Of a stretch of DNA of 64,000 bases, positions 55,890 to 64,000 are shown one piece after another. This stretch comes from Actinoplanes campanulatus. GTDB lineage: Bacteria > Actinomycetota > Actinomycetes > Mycobacteriales > Micromonosporaceae. How positions within the stretch are numbered: the first letter of the stretch is position 1; each line of letters starts with the position of its first letter. The DNA lies in the NCBI RefSeq assembly GCF_014647795.1, contig NZ_BMPW01000034.1, positions 1-64,000 on the forward strand. The letters are read 5' to 3'. The position numbers and the translations under genes were made by a program. The notes below the pieces were generated by a model. That model did no database searches, was not told the origin of the DNA, and was given only the letters and a program-made list of their open reading frames with translations.

Positions 55890-56123
55890 TCACGCCGCGC
55901 CGGAGTTCGGGAGGGGGTGGGCTGCTTCGTAAGCCGTGATGGCGGCACGCAACTCCTCGGGCGTGCGGCCGAACGCCTGGTGTACCCATACGGCGCCGTC
56001 GATCAAGAGGGCTGACCAGGCCGCCCCTGGAGATGTGCGGGGCGGGTGGTACCACGCCACCCATGCCGGGTGAGCAACGTCGATGGCAAGGCACGTCCGG
56101 TCCGCCTGAGAAGGCCAGGCCAT
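55890..56123 (-). CDS. Small hypothetical protein upstream of DUF397
   Basis: 77 aa: CLAIDVAHPAWVAWYHPP...WSALLIDGAVWVHQAFGRTPEELRAAITAYEAAH. Composition looks coding and it is in line with the DUF397 gene (59-base gap). The start is uncertain, with no clear ribosome-binding site. No family recognised. Confidence 0.4.
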   Translation of the reverse strand: MAWPSQADRTCLAIDVAHPAWVAWYHPPRTSPGAAWSALLIDGAVWVHQAFGRTPEELRAAITAYEAAHPLPNSGAA

Positions 56124-56212
56124 CAGGTCCGCCCAGAGCGGCCGGGCCAGGCGGCGCAGACCGAACAGCCGACGCCGCCTGGTCAGCTCGTGGCGCCGTC
56201 TATGGTGGCGGG

Positions 56213-57379
56213 GTGTTTGGTCGGTGGGCCCCGCAGCTGGGCATCCTGTGGGATCTCATCATCGCGACGGTGGTGGCGACCGTCGCCGTGCAGTACCGCG
56301 GCCACTCGATATGGGACGCGGTCATCGGGGTCAGCATGGCGGCGGCCCTCATCCTCCGGCGCTACGCGCCGGTGCGGGTCTTCACGGTGGTCACGGTCCT
56401 CGCCTCGGTGCAGGTGCTGTTGGCTTCGGCGGTTCCGGCGGCGTACGACGTGGCGTTGCTCGTGGCGATGCTGGCGGTGGTGACCCACGCCCGTGACCAG
56501 CGGGCGGTGCACCTGTCCGGTGTGGTGGTCGCGTTCGGTGTGGTCGTCGTCGCCCTGGTGCGGATCGACGACTCGTGGTCGGGTTCCGTGTTCGACTACC
56601 CGTACCTGGCCGAGCATGTCGCGGTCCTGGCCGGCTGCGGCGCGCTGTGGCTGTTCGCCTACGTGTTGCGGGCGAACCGGGAGCGCGGTGTGGTGCTGGC
56701 CGAGCGGGCGGCGACCGCGGAGCGGGAACGCGACCATCTGGCCCGGCTGGCCGCCGCGGACGAGCGGGCGTTCATCGCCCGGGAACTGCACGACGTGGTG
56801 GCGCACAGCCTTGCGGTGATGATCGCGCAGACCGACGGGGCCCGCTACGTGATCGACACGGACACCGAGCGGGCGCGCGAGGCGATGCGCACGGTCGCGG
56901 ACACCGGCCGGGAGGCTCTGAACGACATGCACCGGATTGTGGCGGTGCTGCGCGGCGCCGGTGGCGAGGAGGATCCGGAGGACCGTCGGCGGAGAGGTCT
57001 CGGGCAGCTCGGCACCGTGGTGGAACGGGCGCGGTCGGCGGGCCTCGATGTGGAGACGCGGTTCAACGGTGACGTCGGGAGGCTGTCCGCGGCCGACGAG
57101 CTGACCGTGTTCCGGATCGTGCAGGAGTCGCTGACGAACGTGTTGCGGCACGCCGGAACGGGCACGCGGGTGGTGGTGACGTTGTCCGTGGATCGGGGCC
57201 GTGCGGTGCTGGAGGTCGGCGACGACGGCGCGCTGGGGTCGATGACCAGCGGCGGCGGCAACGGTCTGCTTGGGATGCGCGAGCGGGTGGCGGTGCACGG
57301 CGGTGAGTTCTCCGCGGGGCCGGGCGCGGACGGCGGTTGGCTGGTCCGTGCCATGATCCCGGTCAAGGAGGCGGTATGA
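56213..57379 (+). CDS. Sensor histidine kinase (NarL-type, HisKA_3)
   Basis: 388 aa. Five or six membrane helices (residues about 10-165), then DHp helix with phospho-His in FIARELHDVVAHSLAVMI and a HATPase ending GGGNGLLGMRERVAVHGGEF. GTG start six bases after TATGGT, so leaderless transcription is likely. ATGA overlap with the response regulator. With the ABC exporter downstream this resembles peptide-antibiotic or envelope-stress sensing modules. Confidence 0.9.
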   Translation: MFGRWAPQLGILWDLIIATVVATVAVQYRGHSIWDAVIGVSMAAALILRRYAPVRVFTVVTVLASVQVLLASAVPAAYDVALLVAMLAVVTHARDQRAVHLSGVVVAFGVVVVALVRIDDSWSGSVFDYPYLAEHVAVLAGCGALWLFAYVLRANRERGVVLAERAATAERERDHLARLAAADERAFIARELHDVVAHSLAVMIAQTDGARYVIDTDTERAREAMRTVADTGREALNDMHRIVAVLRGAGGEEDPEDRRRRGLGQLGTVVERARSAGLDVETRFNGDVGRLSAADELTVFRIVQESLTNVLRHAGTGTRVVVTLSVDRGRAVLEVGDDGALGSMTSGGGNGLLGMRERVAVHGGEFSAGPGADGGWLVRAMIPVKEAV

Positions 57380-58035
57380 GCATTCGGGTCCTGATCGTCG
57401 ACGATCAGGCGCTGGTACGGGCCGGGTTCGCGATGGTGCTGTCCGCGCAGGCCGACATGGAGGTGGTGAGCGAGGCCGGTGACGGCGCGGAGGCTCTCTC
57501 GCTGCTCGTCCGGGTGCCGGCGGACGTGGTGCTGATGGACATCCGGATGCCGGTGATGGACGGGGTGGAGGCGACCCGGCGGATCTGCGCCGGGCCGGAC
57601 GGGCCGCGTGTGCTGGTGCTGACCACTTTCGACACCGACGAGGACGCGTTCGCCGCGTTGCAGGCCGGGGCGAGTGGGTTCCTGCTGAAGAACGCGCCGC
57701 CGGAGCAGCTGCTCGCGGCGATCCGGGTTGTCGCGGCGGGTGAGTCGGTGGTGGCGCCCCGGGTGACCCGGGCGCTGCTGGATCGGTTCGCGGGTCAGCT
57801 GACCCTGCCGGGGCGCGCCGACGAGCGGCTGGCCATGCTGACCGAACGGGAACGGGAGGTCCTGGAGCTGGTCGCGGCCGGGCTGTCGAACGTGGAGATC
57901 GCCGGCCGGCTTTTCGTCGCGGAGGGCACGGTGAAGACTCATTTCGGGCGAATATTGGCGAAACTGGAACTTCGTGACCGGGTGCAGGCCGTGGTGTTCG
58001 CGTATGAGATCGGCCTGGTCAAGCCGGGCGTGTAA
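57376..58035 (+). CDS. LuxR/NarL-family response regulator
   Basis: 219 aa. Receiver (LIVDDQALVRAGF, Asp in VVLMDIRMPVMDG, Lys in FLLKNAPPEQ) and a LuxR HTH (LTEREREVLELVAAGLSNVEIAGRLFVAEGTVKTHFGRILAKL). Cognate partner of the overlapping kinase; probably controls the ABC genes behind it. Confidence 0.93.
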   Translation: MSIRVLIVDDQALVRAGFAMVLSAQADMEVVSEAGDGAEALSLLVRVPADVVLMDIRMPVMDGVEATRRICAGPDGPRVLVLTTFDTDEDAFAALQAGASGFLLKNAPPEQLLAAIRVVAAGESVVAPRVTRALLDRFAGQLTLPGRADERLAMLTEREREVLELVAAGLSNVEIAGRLFVAEGTVKTHFGRILAKLELRDRVQAVVFAYEIGLVKPGV

Positions 58036-58117
58036 TACCTGAGTCGTACACCGGGCCCTGCCGGATCAGATCTGGCGTCAATGTGCCGGGCGCGCCCCAC
58101 GCCGCAGAATGGCGGCC

Positions 58118-58519
58118 GTGAACAGCAAACACGTCACTTTCGGGATTCTGACCGCGATCATCCTGGCCGGTGTCGGCTTCGGCGTGAACTACCTGTGGGA
58201 CAAGCGATTCGGCCCGACGGCCGCGTCCAGCACCGACTGCGCCCTCGCCCAGGAACTGATCGACAAGGCGCAGACGCCACCCTCCGACGCCACCGAGGCC
58301 GAAAGCTGGGAGCAGCAGATCCGGCAGGTCCGCTACACACGGTTCGAGAACGACGGGATCAGCACCGAGGTCGGCCGGTACGTGTACTGGTCGCGGGTCA
58401 AAGCGACCGGCGCCGCCGAGCGGCCGCGGGCCGGTGAACTCGACGAGATCACCGAGCTGGCCGTCGGCCACTGTGAGGACAGCGGCGTGGACCTGCGCAT
58501 TCCGAAGCTCGCCTTCTGA
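58118..58519 (+). CDS. Single-pass membrane or secreted protein of unknown function
   Basis: 133 aa. N-terminal helix HVTFGILTAIILAGVGFGVNYLW, then a soluble domain with two Cys (TDCALAQELIDKAQ; VGHCEDSGVDLRI), probably disulfide-bonded outside. Its stop overlaps the ATG of the ABC ATPase (TGATG), so it belongs to that exporter operon; it may be an accessory sensor or adaptor. GTG at 58118 is preferred; ATG at 58109 possible. Confidence 0.65.
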   Translation: MNSKHVTFGILTAIILAGVGFGVNYLWDKRFGPTAASSTDCALAQELIDKAQTPPSDATEAESWEQQIRQVRYTRFENDGISTEVGRYVYWSRVKATGAAERPRAGELDEITELAVGHCEDSGVDLRIPKLAF

Positions 58520-59211
58520 TGGCAGCCGTCACCGCCACCGACCTGGTCAAGGTCTACGGCACCGGCGACCGTGCGGTTCGTGCCCTCGACGGGGTGTCGG
58601 CCACCTTCGCCCGCGGCCGGTTCACCGCGATCATGGGGCCGTCCGGATCCGGAAAGTCGACCTTCATGCACTGCCTTGCCGGGCTCGACACCGTCACCAG
58701 CGGCCGGATCACGATCGGCGACACCGAACTCACCGGCCTGTCCGACAAGGCGTTGACCGCCGTGCGCCGGGACCAGATCGGGTTCGTCTTTCAGGCGTTC
58801 AACCTTCTGCCACAGCTCACCGCTCGGCAGAACATCACTCTCCCGGCCGAGCTGGCCGGCCGGGCCGTGGACCGCGACCTGTTCGACCACGTCGTCGGCG
58901 TCCTCGGCATCGGCGACCGGCTCGGGCACCGCCCCTGCGAGCTGTCCGGCGGCCAGCAACAGCGCGTCGCCCTGGCCCGGGCCTTGAGCACCCGGCCGGA
59001 GGTCATCTTCGCCGACGAGCCGACCGGCAACCTCGACTCGCGGTCCGGGGCCGAGGTGCTCGGCTTCCTGCGCGATTCGGTGCACCGGCTCGGCCAGACC
59101 GTCGTCATGGTCACCCACGACCCCGACGCCGCCGGATACGCCGACCGGGTGCTGACGCTCGCCGACGGCCGCATCGTGAAGGACACCGCACTCCAGGACA
59201 TCGCCCGATGA
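58519..59211 (+). CDS. ABC transporter ATP-binding protein (MacB/LolD type)
   Basis: 230 aa. Walker A GPSGSGKST, signature LSGGQQQR, Walker B VIFADEPTGNLDS. The Q-loop and NLDS ending are typical of MacB/LolD/FtsE ATPases that drive FtsX-like permeases. ATGA overlap with the permease. Confidence 0.92.
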   Translation: MAAVTATDLVKVYGTGDRAVRALDGVSATFARGRFTAIMGPSGSGKSTFMHCLAGLDTVTSGRITIGDTELTGLSDKALTAVRRDQIGFVFQAFNLLPQLTARQNITLPAELAGRAVDRDLFDHVVGVLGIGDRLGHRPCELSGGQQQRVALARALSTRPEVIFADEPTGNLDSRSGAEVLGFLRDSVHRLGQTVVMVTHDPDAAGYADRVLTLADGRIVKDTALQDIAR

Positions 59212-61694
59212 CCGCGAGCGTCTTGCGCACTCAGCTCAGCGGGGTGTCGCGCCGTCCCGGGCGGCTACTGACGACCGGGCTGTCGGTGCTGGTGGCAGCG
59301 TTCGTGGTGTTCGGCACGGTGCTCGCGTACGTGATCGTCACGCGGACAACGCTCGACACGTTCAGCGAGACGCCGGAGGCCGTCAGCCTGGTGGTGTACG
59401 CGGCCGGCGGCGAGCCGCTGAATCCGGAGCAGGTCGCCGAGGTCCGTGGCACGGCCGGGGTACGGCAGGCGGCGGGCCGGGTGACCGCGACGTTCACGGT
59501 CGGCGACGCCTCGTCCGGCAACGAGCTGGAGCTGATCGCCGACCCGGGCTCCGGGCCCCTGTCGCGCATCACGCTGCTCTCCGGCGGCTACCCGCGCAGC
59601 GACCGGGAGATCGCGATGGACCGGCGGGCCGCCGCACGGCTCGGCACGACCGTGGGCGGCACGCTACGGCTGCACACCGGAGACCGCAGCGGAAAGCCCG
59701 TGACGGTGACCGTGACGGGTGTGGTCGACGGGCCACGGGACGCCGCCGAGCGGGCGTACGCGCATGACGAGGCCGTCGCGAGGATCAGCGGGAACCCGGG
59801 GTTCCCGCGGGTCGACGTGCTTGCCGCGGACGGCGCGGACGTGCAGTCGATGATGAACGGGTGGTCCGAGCGGCTGCTGCACGATCCTCGGGCGTACATC
59901 AGCGTCACCACCGGCGAGGCCATGCGGGTCCGGGAGGCACACGACGCCGTACGCCAGCTCGATCAAGTCTTCGCCCTGGTGGCGATGTTCGTAGCGATCG
60001 CGGTGGTGGCCGCGGCACTGGTGGCCACGTCGACGTTCCGGATCGTGTTCGCGCAGCGTCTGCGGCAGTTGGCGCTGCTGCGGACGATTGGCGCCCAGCG
60101 CAATCAGCTGATCCTGGCACTGGCCGTCGAGGGCGCTGTGACGGGCCTGGTCACCGGGGCGGTCGGCGTCGTTCTTGCCCAGCTCGCTGGGCTGGCCGCC
60201 CCTGCGGTGGCCGCGGCTTCCGGCCGTACGCTGACCGGTCCTGGTGTGCCGCTTGTCGCGGCCGTCGCCGTGGTGGCCGGCGCCGGACTGCTGACCGCGG
60301 GCGCCGTTCTCGCCCCGGCCTTCGCCGCGGCCGGTGTCGCCCCGCTGCAGGCCCTGCGAGCCGCGAGCACGCTGGCCGCCGAACGGGGTGTCGCCGCGCC
60401 ACGGCTGGTGGCGGGCCTGCTGCTGGTCGCGGCGACTGGCGGCCTGGGGTGGCGGACCGCCGGCCGGATGGGTTCGTCCGACGCGCTGATACATCTCGTC
60501 GGTGTCGGCGCGCTCGGGTTCGGTGCGCTGATCGTGCTCGGGCCGGTGTTGATCCGCCCGATCCTGGCGGTGGCCGGGTGGCCGCTGCGGCGGCTCGGCT
60601 CAACGGGCAACCTCGCGGTCAGCGGCATCGGGGGTACGCCCCGACGTGCCGCGGCGGTATCGGTGGTGGTGGCGCTGGGTGTGACCATGCTGGCCGGCAC
60701 CGTCGTCGGGATCAGCAGTCTGCGGTTGTGGACGGACCGGGAGATGGCCGCCCGTACCCCGGCCGACCTCGCCATGTTCGCCGAGTCACCGGACGGGTTG
60801 GACGAGGTGATGGCGGGCGTGCGCGCCGACCCGCGGTTCCGGGACGTCACCCCGTTCCGGATGGCGGATTTCACCGCGCTTTCCGGGAATTTCTCGCACG
60901 GCGCCATCGCGATCGACATGGCGGCGATGCCGGCTCTGCGGAGACTGGAGGCGGCCACCGGAAACATCGCGGCGCTCGGCCCGGGGACGGTGATCCTGTC
61001 GGCGGTCGCCGCCTCCGACTTCGGCGCCCGGGTCGGTGACGTGGTGACGCTGCGATCGGACGGTGCGGCCCGCGTCGAGGTGGTGGCGATCCTGACCGGG
61101 GACGCTCCGCTGCGGATGGGAGCGGTGCTGACCAGCGCGGACCTGGATGCTCTCGGCAACTCGTCGGCCGGTTTCCTCGCCGACGTCGCCACCGGGACCC
61201 GGAACGAGGCCCTGGCCGAGTTCCGGCGCCTGAGCGGCCCGGCCGGCGCGGAGGTGGCAGTGCTCGCCGACGAACGGGACAAGGCCGACGGCGAGGTGTC
61301 GTCGCTGTTCGCGGCGGCGCTGGGCCTACTCGGACTGACCGTGCTGATCGCCGTGGTCGGTGTCGGCACCACGACCGGGTTGTCGGTGCTGGAGCGCACC
61401 CAGGAGTTCGGGCTGGCCCGGGCGCTCGGTCTGACCAGGGCCCGGCTGCGGATGATGGTCGGGTTGGAGGCCGGACTGTACGGCCTGATCGGGGCGGTCC
61501 TCGGCGTCGTGCTGGGCGTGCCGATGGCCTGGCTCACCCTGGAGTCGCTGCGCCTGGACCTGCCGCTGACGTTCCCGGTCGGTTGGCTCACCACGATCGT
61601 GGTGGCAATCGCCGGGATCACCGTGCTGGCGGGACTGCTGCCGGCCCGGCGGGCGGCGAGGGTCAGCCCGGTGGCGGCCCTGGCGATCGACTGA
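59208..61694 (+). CDS. FtsX-like ABC transporter permease
   Basis: 828 aa, ten predicted helices in two FtsX blocks (VFALVAMFVAIAVVAAALVATSTFRIVFAQRLRQLALLRTIGA and FAAALGLLGLTVLIAVVGVGTTTGLSVLERTQEFGLARALG) with large extracytoplasmic domains. Mechanotransmission-type exporter; substrate unknown. ATG at the ATGA overlap; the longer open frame upstream is an artefact. Confidence 0.9.
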   Translation: MTASVLRTQLSGVSRRPGRLLTTGLSVLVAAFVVFGTVLAYVIVTRTTLDTFSETPEAVSLVVYAAGGEPLNPEQVAEVRGTAGVRQAAGRVTATFTVGDASSGNELELIADPGSGPLSRITLLSGGYPRSDREIAMDRRAAARLGTTVGGTLRLHTGDRSGKPVTVTVTGVVDGPRDAAERAYAHDEAVARISGNPGFPRVDVLAADGADVQSMMNGWSERLLHDPRAYISVTTGEAMRVREAHDAVRQLDQVFALVAMFVAIAVVAAALVATSTFRIVFAQRLRQLALLRTIGAQRNQLILALAVEGAVTGLVTGAVGVVLAQLAGLAAPAVAAASGRTLTGPGVPLVAAVAVVAGAGLLTAGAVLAPAFAAAGVAPLQALRAASTLAAERGVAAPRLVAGLLLVAATGGLGWRTAGRMGSSDALIHLVGVGALGFGALIVLGPVLIRPILAVAGWPLRRLGSTGNLAVSGIGGTPRRAAAVSVVVALGVTMLAGTVVGISSLRLWTDREMAARTPADLAMFAESPDGLDEVMAGVRADPRFRDVTPFRMADFTALSGNFSHGAIAIDMAAMPALRRLEAATGNIAALGPGTVILSAVAASDFGARVGDVVTLRSDGAARVEVVAILTGDAPLRMGAVLTSADLDALGNSSAGFLADVATGTRNEALAEFRRLSGPAGAEVAVLADERDKADGEVSSLFAAALGLLGLTVLIAVVGVGTTTGLSVLERTQEFGLARALGLTRARLRMMVGLEAGLYGLIGAVLGVVLGVPMAWLTLESLRLDLPLTFPVGWLTTIVVAIAGITVLAGLLPARRAARVSPVAALAID

Positions 61695-61805
61695 CCGTCC
61701 CGCGGCCCGGCACGGCTGAGCTTTCTGAAGCTGCGCGACGAGGGCAAGAACCTGTGGGACTCAGCCGGCTGTGGCCTAGAGGCGGTCCTGAGCCGGCACC
61801 CTTCC

Positions 61806-62093
61806 CGGCAAGCGTTCACCTGGCCGTACGAGGCGCACGAGCGCAAGCACGTCCAGACCGCGATGATCCGGCTGGCCGCTCTCACCGGGGCCACGCCGCC
61901 GGCCCAGGGCGCCGTCGTCCGCTCCATCCTGGTCATCATCTGGCACCTGCTCGCCGACCCTCACGCCATCTACCACGACCTCGGCGTCGACTACTACACC
62001 ACCCGTATCGACAAGGAACGCCGCCAACGCCACCTGGTCCAACAACTCGAAGCGCTCTGCCTACAGGTCACCCTCACCCCGGCCGCCGCCTGA
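61806..62093 (+). mobile_element. IS110-family transposase remnant
   Basis: C-terminal fragment: PAQGAVVRSILVIIWHLLADPHAIYHDLGVDYYTTRIDKERRQRHLVQQLEAL resembles the end of IS110/IS1111 transposases (HSILVxxWHxL...YxDLGxDYF...). The DEDD catalytic half is missing. The open frame upstream (RQAFTWPYEAHERKHVQTAMIRLAAL) is not recognised. From 62094 to about 62380 I see no gene; it is possibly the element's right flank. Confidence 0.65.
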
Positions 62094-62394
62094 AAAGACC
62101 ACGCACCCAACCCGGACCACAAACCCATGCTCCTGAGCGCCGACACTCAGTCACTCACCTATCAGGGCTTTGACGCTGGGCTTCGGCCCGATCCGTTTCC
62201 AGATCGAGCCGCCAGCCTGCTACCGGGCCTCCTGGCAGCTACCCGGACCGGACTTTTACCGACAAGCGACGGCGAGCTTACGACCCAAGATCGACTACAG
62301 CTCTCCACCTCCAGGTCTGCTGGAGGCACGAAAGACCGAGGCCAGAACCCAAGAAGCCGGCGAGGCCCCATAAAAGATCGATGCTTATAATTGA

Positions 62395-62408
62395 AAACCA
62401 ATTGGTTT
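62395..62408. promoter_or_regulatory. AT-rich palindrome in the CdtB-like gene promoter
   Basis: AAACCAATTGGTTT, a perfect 14-bp palindrome in a locally A+T-rich stretch with TTGAAA just before it, 50 bases upstream of the nuclease gene. Possible operator or binding site of a nucleoid protein. Confidence 0.4.
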
Positions 62409-62458
62409 CCAACGATTTGGTTGTTTCCGATCTGTTGGATGTGAGAAACGGGGAGTTC

Positions 62459-64000
62459 TTGTTCCGTCGATTATTCGCCGCAGTGGTGGTGATGACCGGG
62501 CTGGCGACATCTGTTGCCGTTCCGGCCGCCGCCGCCGATTTCCCTGCAGCCAGCACGGCCTTGATCTCCTGGAACATGCAGGGGTCCACCAACAAGGCAA
62601 AGACCGGCAGCAAGTGGACGAACACCGTCAAAACGCTGGCGACACAGGCGCCGATCGTGATGATTCAGGAAGCCGGCCCGGAACCGCCTCCGAACAACAG
62701 CACCCAACTGCCGGCCGACCTGATCTTCACCACGACCAACAGCCAGGGCGTCTCGCGTCAGCACACCGTGCGGCACCGGCGGTGGAACATCGCCAGCACT
62801 GGCCGCAGTCCCATCCCGACCCGTCAGGTCTACTTCCTGCCCACCGCCGACCCGTCGAACCCGCGCGCGATCGACGGCCGGGTCAACCTCGCGCTCGTCC
62901 TGACCCAGGAGCCCGACGAGCTGCTCGTCGTCGGCAACCCGGTCGACGCCGGCCGGGCCGCGCTCGGTGCGCGGTTCGGCAACGAGTGGTACTTCACCGT
63001 GCACGGCCTGTCCGGCGGTGGCGGTGACTCTGGAGTGCTGGTGAGCGCCATCAACGACCAGGTCAGGCTCCTCGGGACCCAGAACAACAACACCACCTAC
63101 CATGTGACGATCGGTGGCGACTTCAACGTCGACCCGGCGATCCTCGGCGACCGGAGGCACTTCCCGACGAACATGCGGATCAACAGCTCGGGCCAGGCGA
63201 CCCACCAGAGCGGTGGTGAGCTGGACTACTTCGTCACCACCCACACCGACCAGCCGCAGACGGTCACGGTCCGGCCCAACGGCAACTCCGACCACTGGCC
63301 GGTCCTGTCCGGTCAGATCAACGCGGCCGCGGGCGCCCCCTCGCCCAGCCCCACCCCGTCGCCCAGCGCCAACCCGGTGATCGACGAGATCCGGGTGATG
63401 CCGACCGGTGACGGGATCACGGCCGGTGTGCACAGCACCGACGACGGTGGCTTCCGGGACTACCTGCACACCATCCTGAAGGGCCTGACCACCGCTGTGG
63501 TGATCACGGGCACGGCGGCCGCCACCCTCTTCGCGCGCACGGACTTCGTCGGTGAGCAGAAGAACGGCAAGCGTGGCGACCCCGACCACATGGGGTTCGA
63601 CGGCAAGGGCATCGACGACATCAAGGCCCAGTCGATCCCCGCGCTGAAGACGCTGCGGCCGAACCTGATGACCCTGGTCGCGGGCACGGCCGACCTCGTC
63701 GGCGGCGCCGACGGTGCGGCGACGGCCGAGAAGACGCGGAGCTTCCTGAACGAGATCTACCGGACCTCGCCGACGACCACGGTCCTTCTCGGGACCCTGC
63801 CGCCGTCGACGAACCCGACGTACCAGACCCGGATCGACGCCTACAACGACGCGCTCCGCACGATCGCCTACGACAAGATCAAGGGCGGCGCACGGCTGGT
63901 GCTGGTCGACCTGGGCGCGGTCTCCCCGGAGGACATCACCAACGAGATCTACCCGACCGACGCCGGCTACCGGAAGATCGCGGAGGCCTTCGGTGAAGGC
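62459..64000 (+). CDS. Secreted CdtB-like DNase fused to a degenerate SGNH domain (partial)
   Basis: 514 residues, open at the window end. Signal FRRLFAAVVVMTGLATSVAVPAAAA. Residues about 34-290 follow cytolethal distending toxin subunit B: SWNMQGS, IVMIQEAGPEPP, RVNLALVLTQEPDELLVV, FTVHGLSGGGGDSGV, TIGGDFNVDP and SDHWPV, so catalytic Glu, both His, Asp and Asn are all present. A PSPSPTPSPSA linker leads to an SGNH-like domain with TGDGITAG (GDSI expected), VAGTADLVGG (GxND) and NEIYPTDAGYRKIAEAF (DxxHP): each catalytic residue is replaced. TTG start follows GGGGAG; GTG at 62441 is an alternative. Neighbouring IS110 remnant suggests transfer. Confidence 0.75.
   Translation, partial: MFRRLFAAVVVMTGLATSVAVPAAAADFPAASTALISWNMQGSTNKAKTGSKWTNTVKTLATQAPIVMIQEAGPEPPPNNSTQLPADLIFTTTNSQGVSRQHTVRHRRWNIASTGRSPIPTRQVYFLPTADPSNPRAIDGRVNLALVLTQEPDELLVVGNPVDAGRAALGARFGNEWYFTVHGLSGGGGDSGVLVSAINDQVRLLGTQNNNTTYHVTIGGDFNVDPAILGDRRHFPTNMRINSSGQATHQSGGELDYFVTTHTDQPQTVTVRPNGNSDHWPVLSGQINAAAGAPSPSPTPSPSANPVIDEIRVMPTGDGITAGVHSTDDGGFRDYLHTILKGLTTAVVITGTAAATLFARTDFVGEQKNGKRGDPDHMGFDGKGIDDIKAQSIPALKTLRPNLMTLVAGTADLVGGADGAATAEKTRSFLNEIYRTSPTTTVLLGTLPPSTNPTYQTRIDAYNDALRTIAYDKIKGGARLVLVDLGAVSPEDITNEIYPTDAGYRKIAEAFGEG

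Noticed and set aside
58434-59207. Long N-terminal extension of the FtsX permease frame
   Set aside because: It runs through the ABC ATPase gene in another frame as Arg/His-rich nonsense; the permease starts at the ATGA overlap at 59208.

Overview
The window is high-G+C actinobacterial DNA. Futalosine-type menaquinone genes, BldC, an actinobacterial-type LexA box, many GTG/TTG or apparently leaderless starts, UbiA/UbiD/UbiX with a Ccs cytochrome-c system, and 'CGNR', 'DUF397' and 'DUF4229' proteins all point to Micromonosporaceae, most likely Actinoplanes or a close relative (inference from gene content, no database search). Gene density is high and most neighbours overlap by 1-4 bases (ATGA, GTGA, TGATG).

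Layout. 0-3.2 kb: B12 uptake operon (btuF-btuC-btuD, minus strand) behind a cobalamin riboswitch, with the same ~80-bp repeat at both gene junctions. 3.2-4.2 kb: PadR regulator and a signal-peptidase-like membrane protein that has lost its catalytic Ser and Lys. 4.2-9.5 kb: small membrane proteins, mqnE, an NlpC/P60 endopeptidase and a proline-rich membrane protein. 9.8-15.9 kb: DEAD-box helicase with a repetitive tail, a very large imperfect palindrome, glycolipid-binding-type protein, metallopeptidase, Lrp/Cds1 pair, BldC. 15.9-26.7 kb: late menaquinone steps (ubiX, UbiA-type prenyltransferase, ubiD), wreckage of an ECF sigma factor and its partner, then cytochrome c biogenesis (tlpA, ccdA, resB, ccsB), a phosphatase and hemL. 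26.8-29.6 kb: STAS protein, tandem DnaA boxes, an anchored unknown and a PL3-type pectate lyase. 29.6-50 kb: a regulatory hub with a 1463-aa soluble hybrid kinase carrying a HAMP array, a receiver protein, three SpoIIE-type phosphatases, a kinase, and an rsbR-rsbS-rsbT stressosome operon, interrupted by FAD, DHFR-like, oligopeptidase B and FG-GAP genes. 50-58 kb: mscL, a small gene under a perfect SOS box, a CGNR protein, an L,D-transpeptidase, membrane unknowns, tRNA-Lys(UUU) and a DUF397 islet. 56.2-61.7 kb: two-component system with an FtsX-type ABC exporter. 61.7-64 kb: IS110-like transposase remnant followed by a secreted CdtB-like nuclease fused to an SGNH-hydrolase-like domain whose catalytic residues are all replaced; it runs off the right edge.

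How the genes work together. Respiration-related genes (menaquinone, haem, cytochrome c) form the conserved backbone. The 43.9-49.4 kb operon is a complete stressosome core (RsbR, RsbS, RsbT) whose output can feed two phosphatases and a kinase in the same transcript, with a STAS antagonist divergently placed. The most unusual content is the CdtB/pseudo-SGNH fusion, the catalytically dead signal peptidase beside PadR, the LexA-controlled microgene, and the repeat that forms both btu gene junctions.
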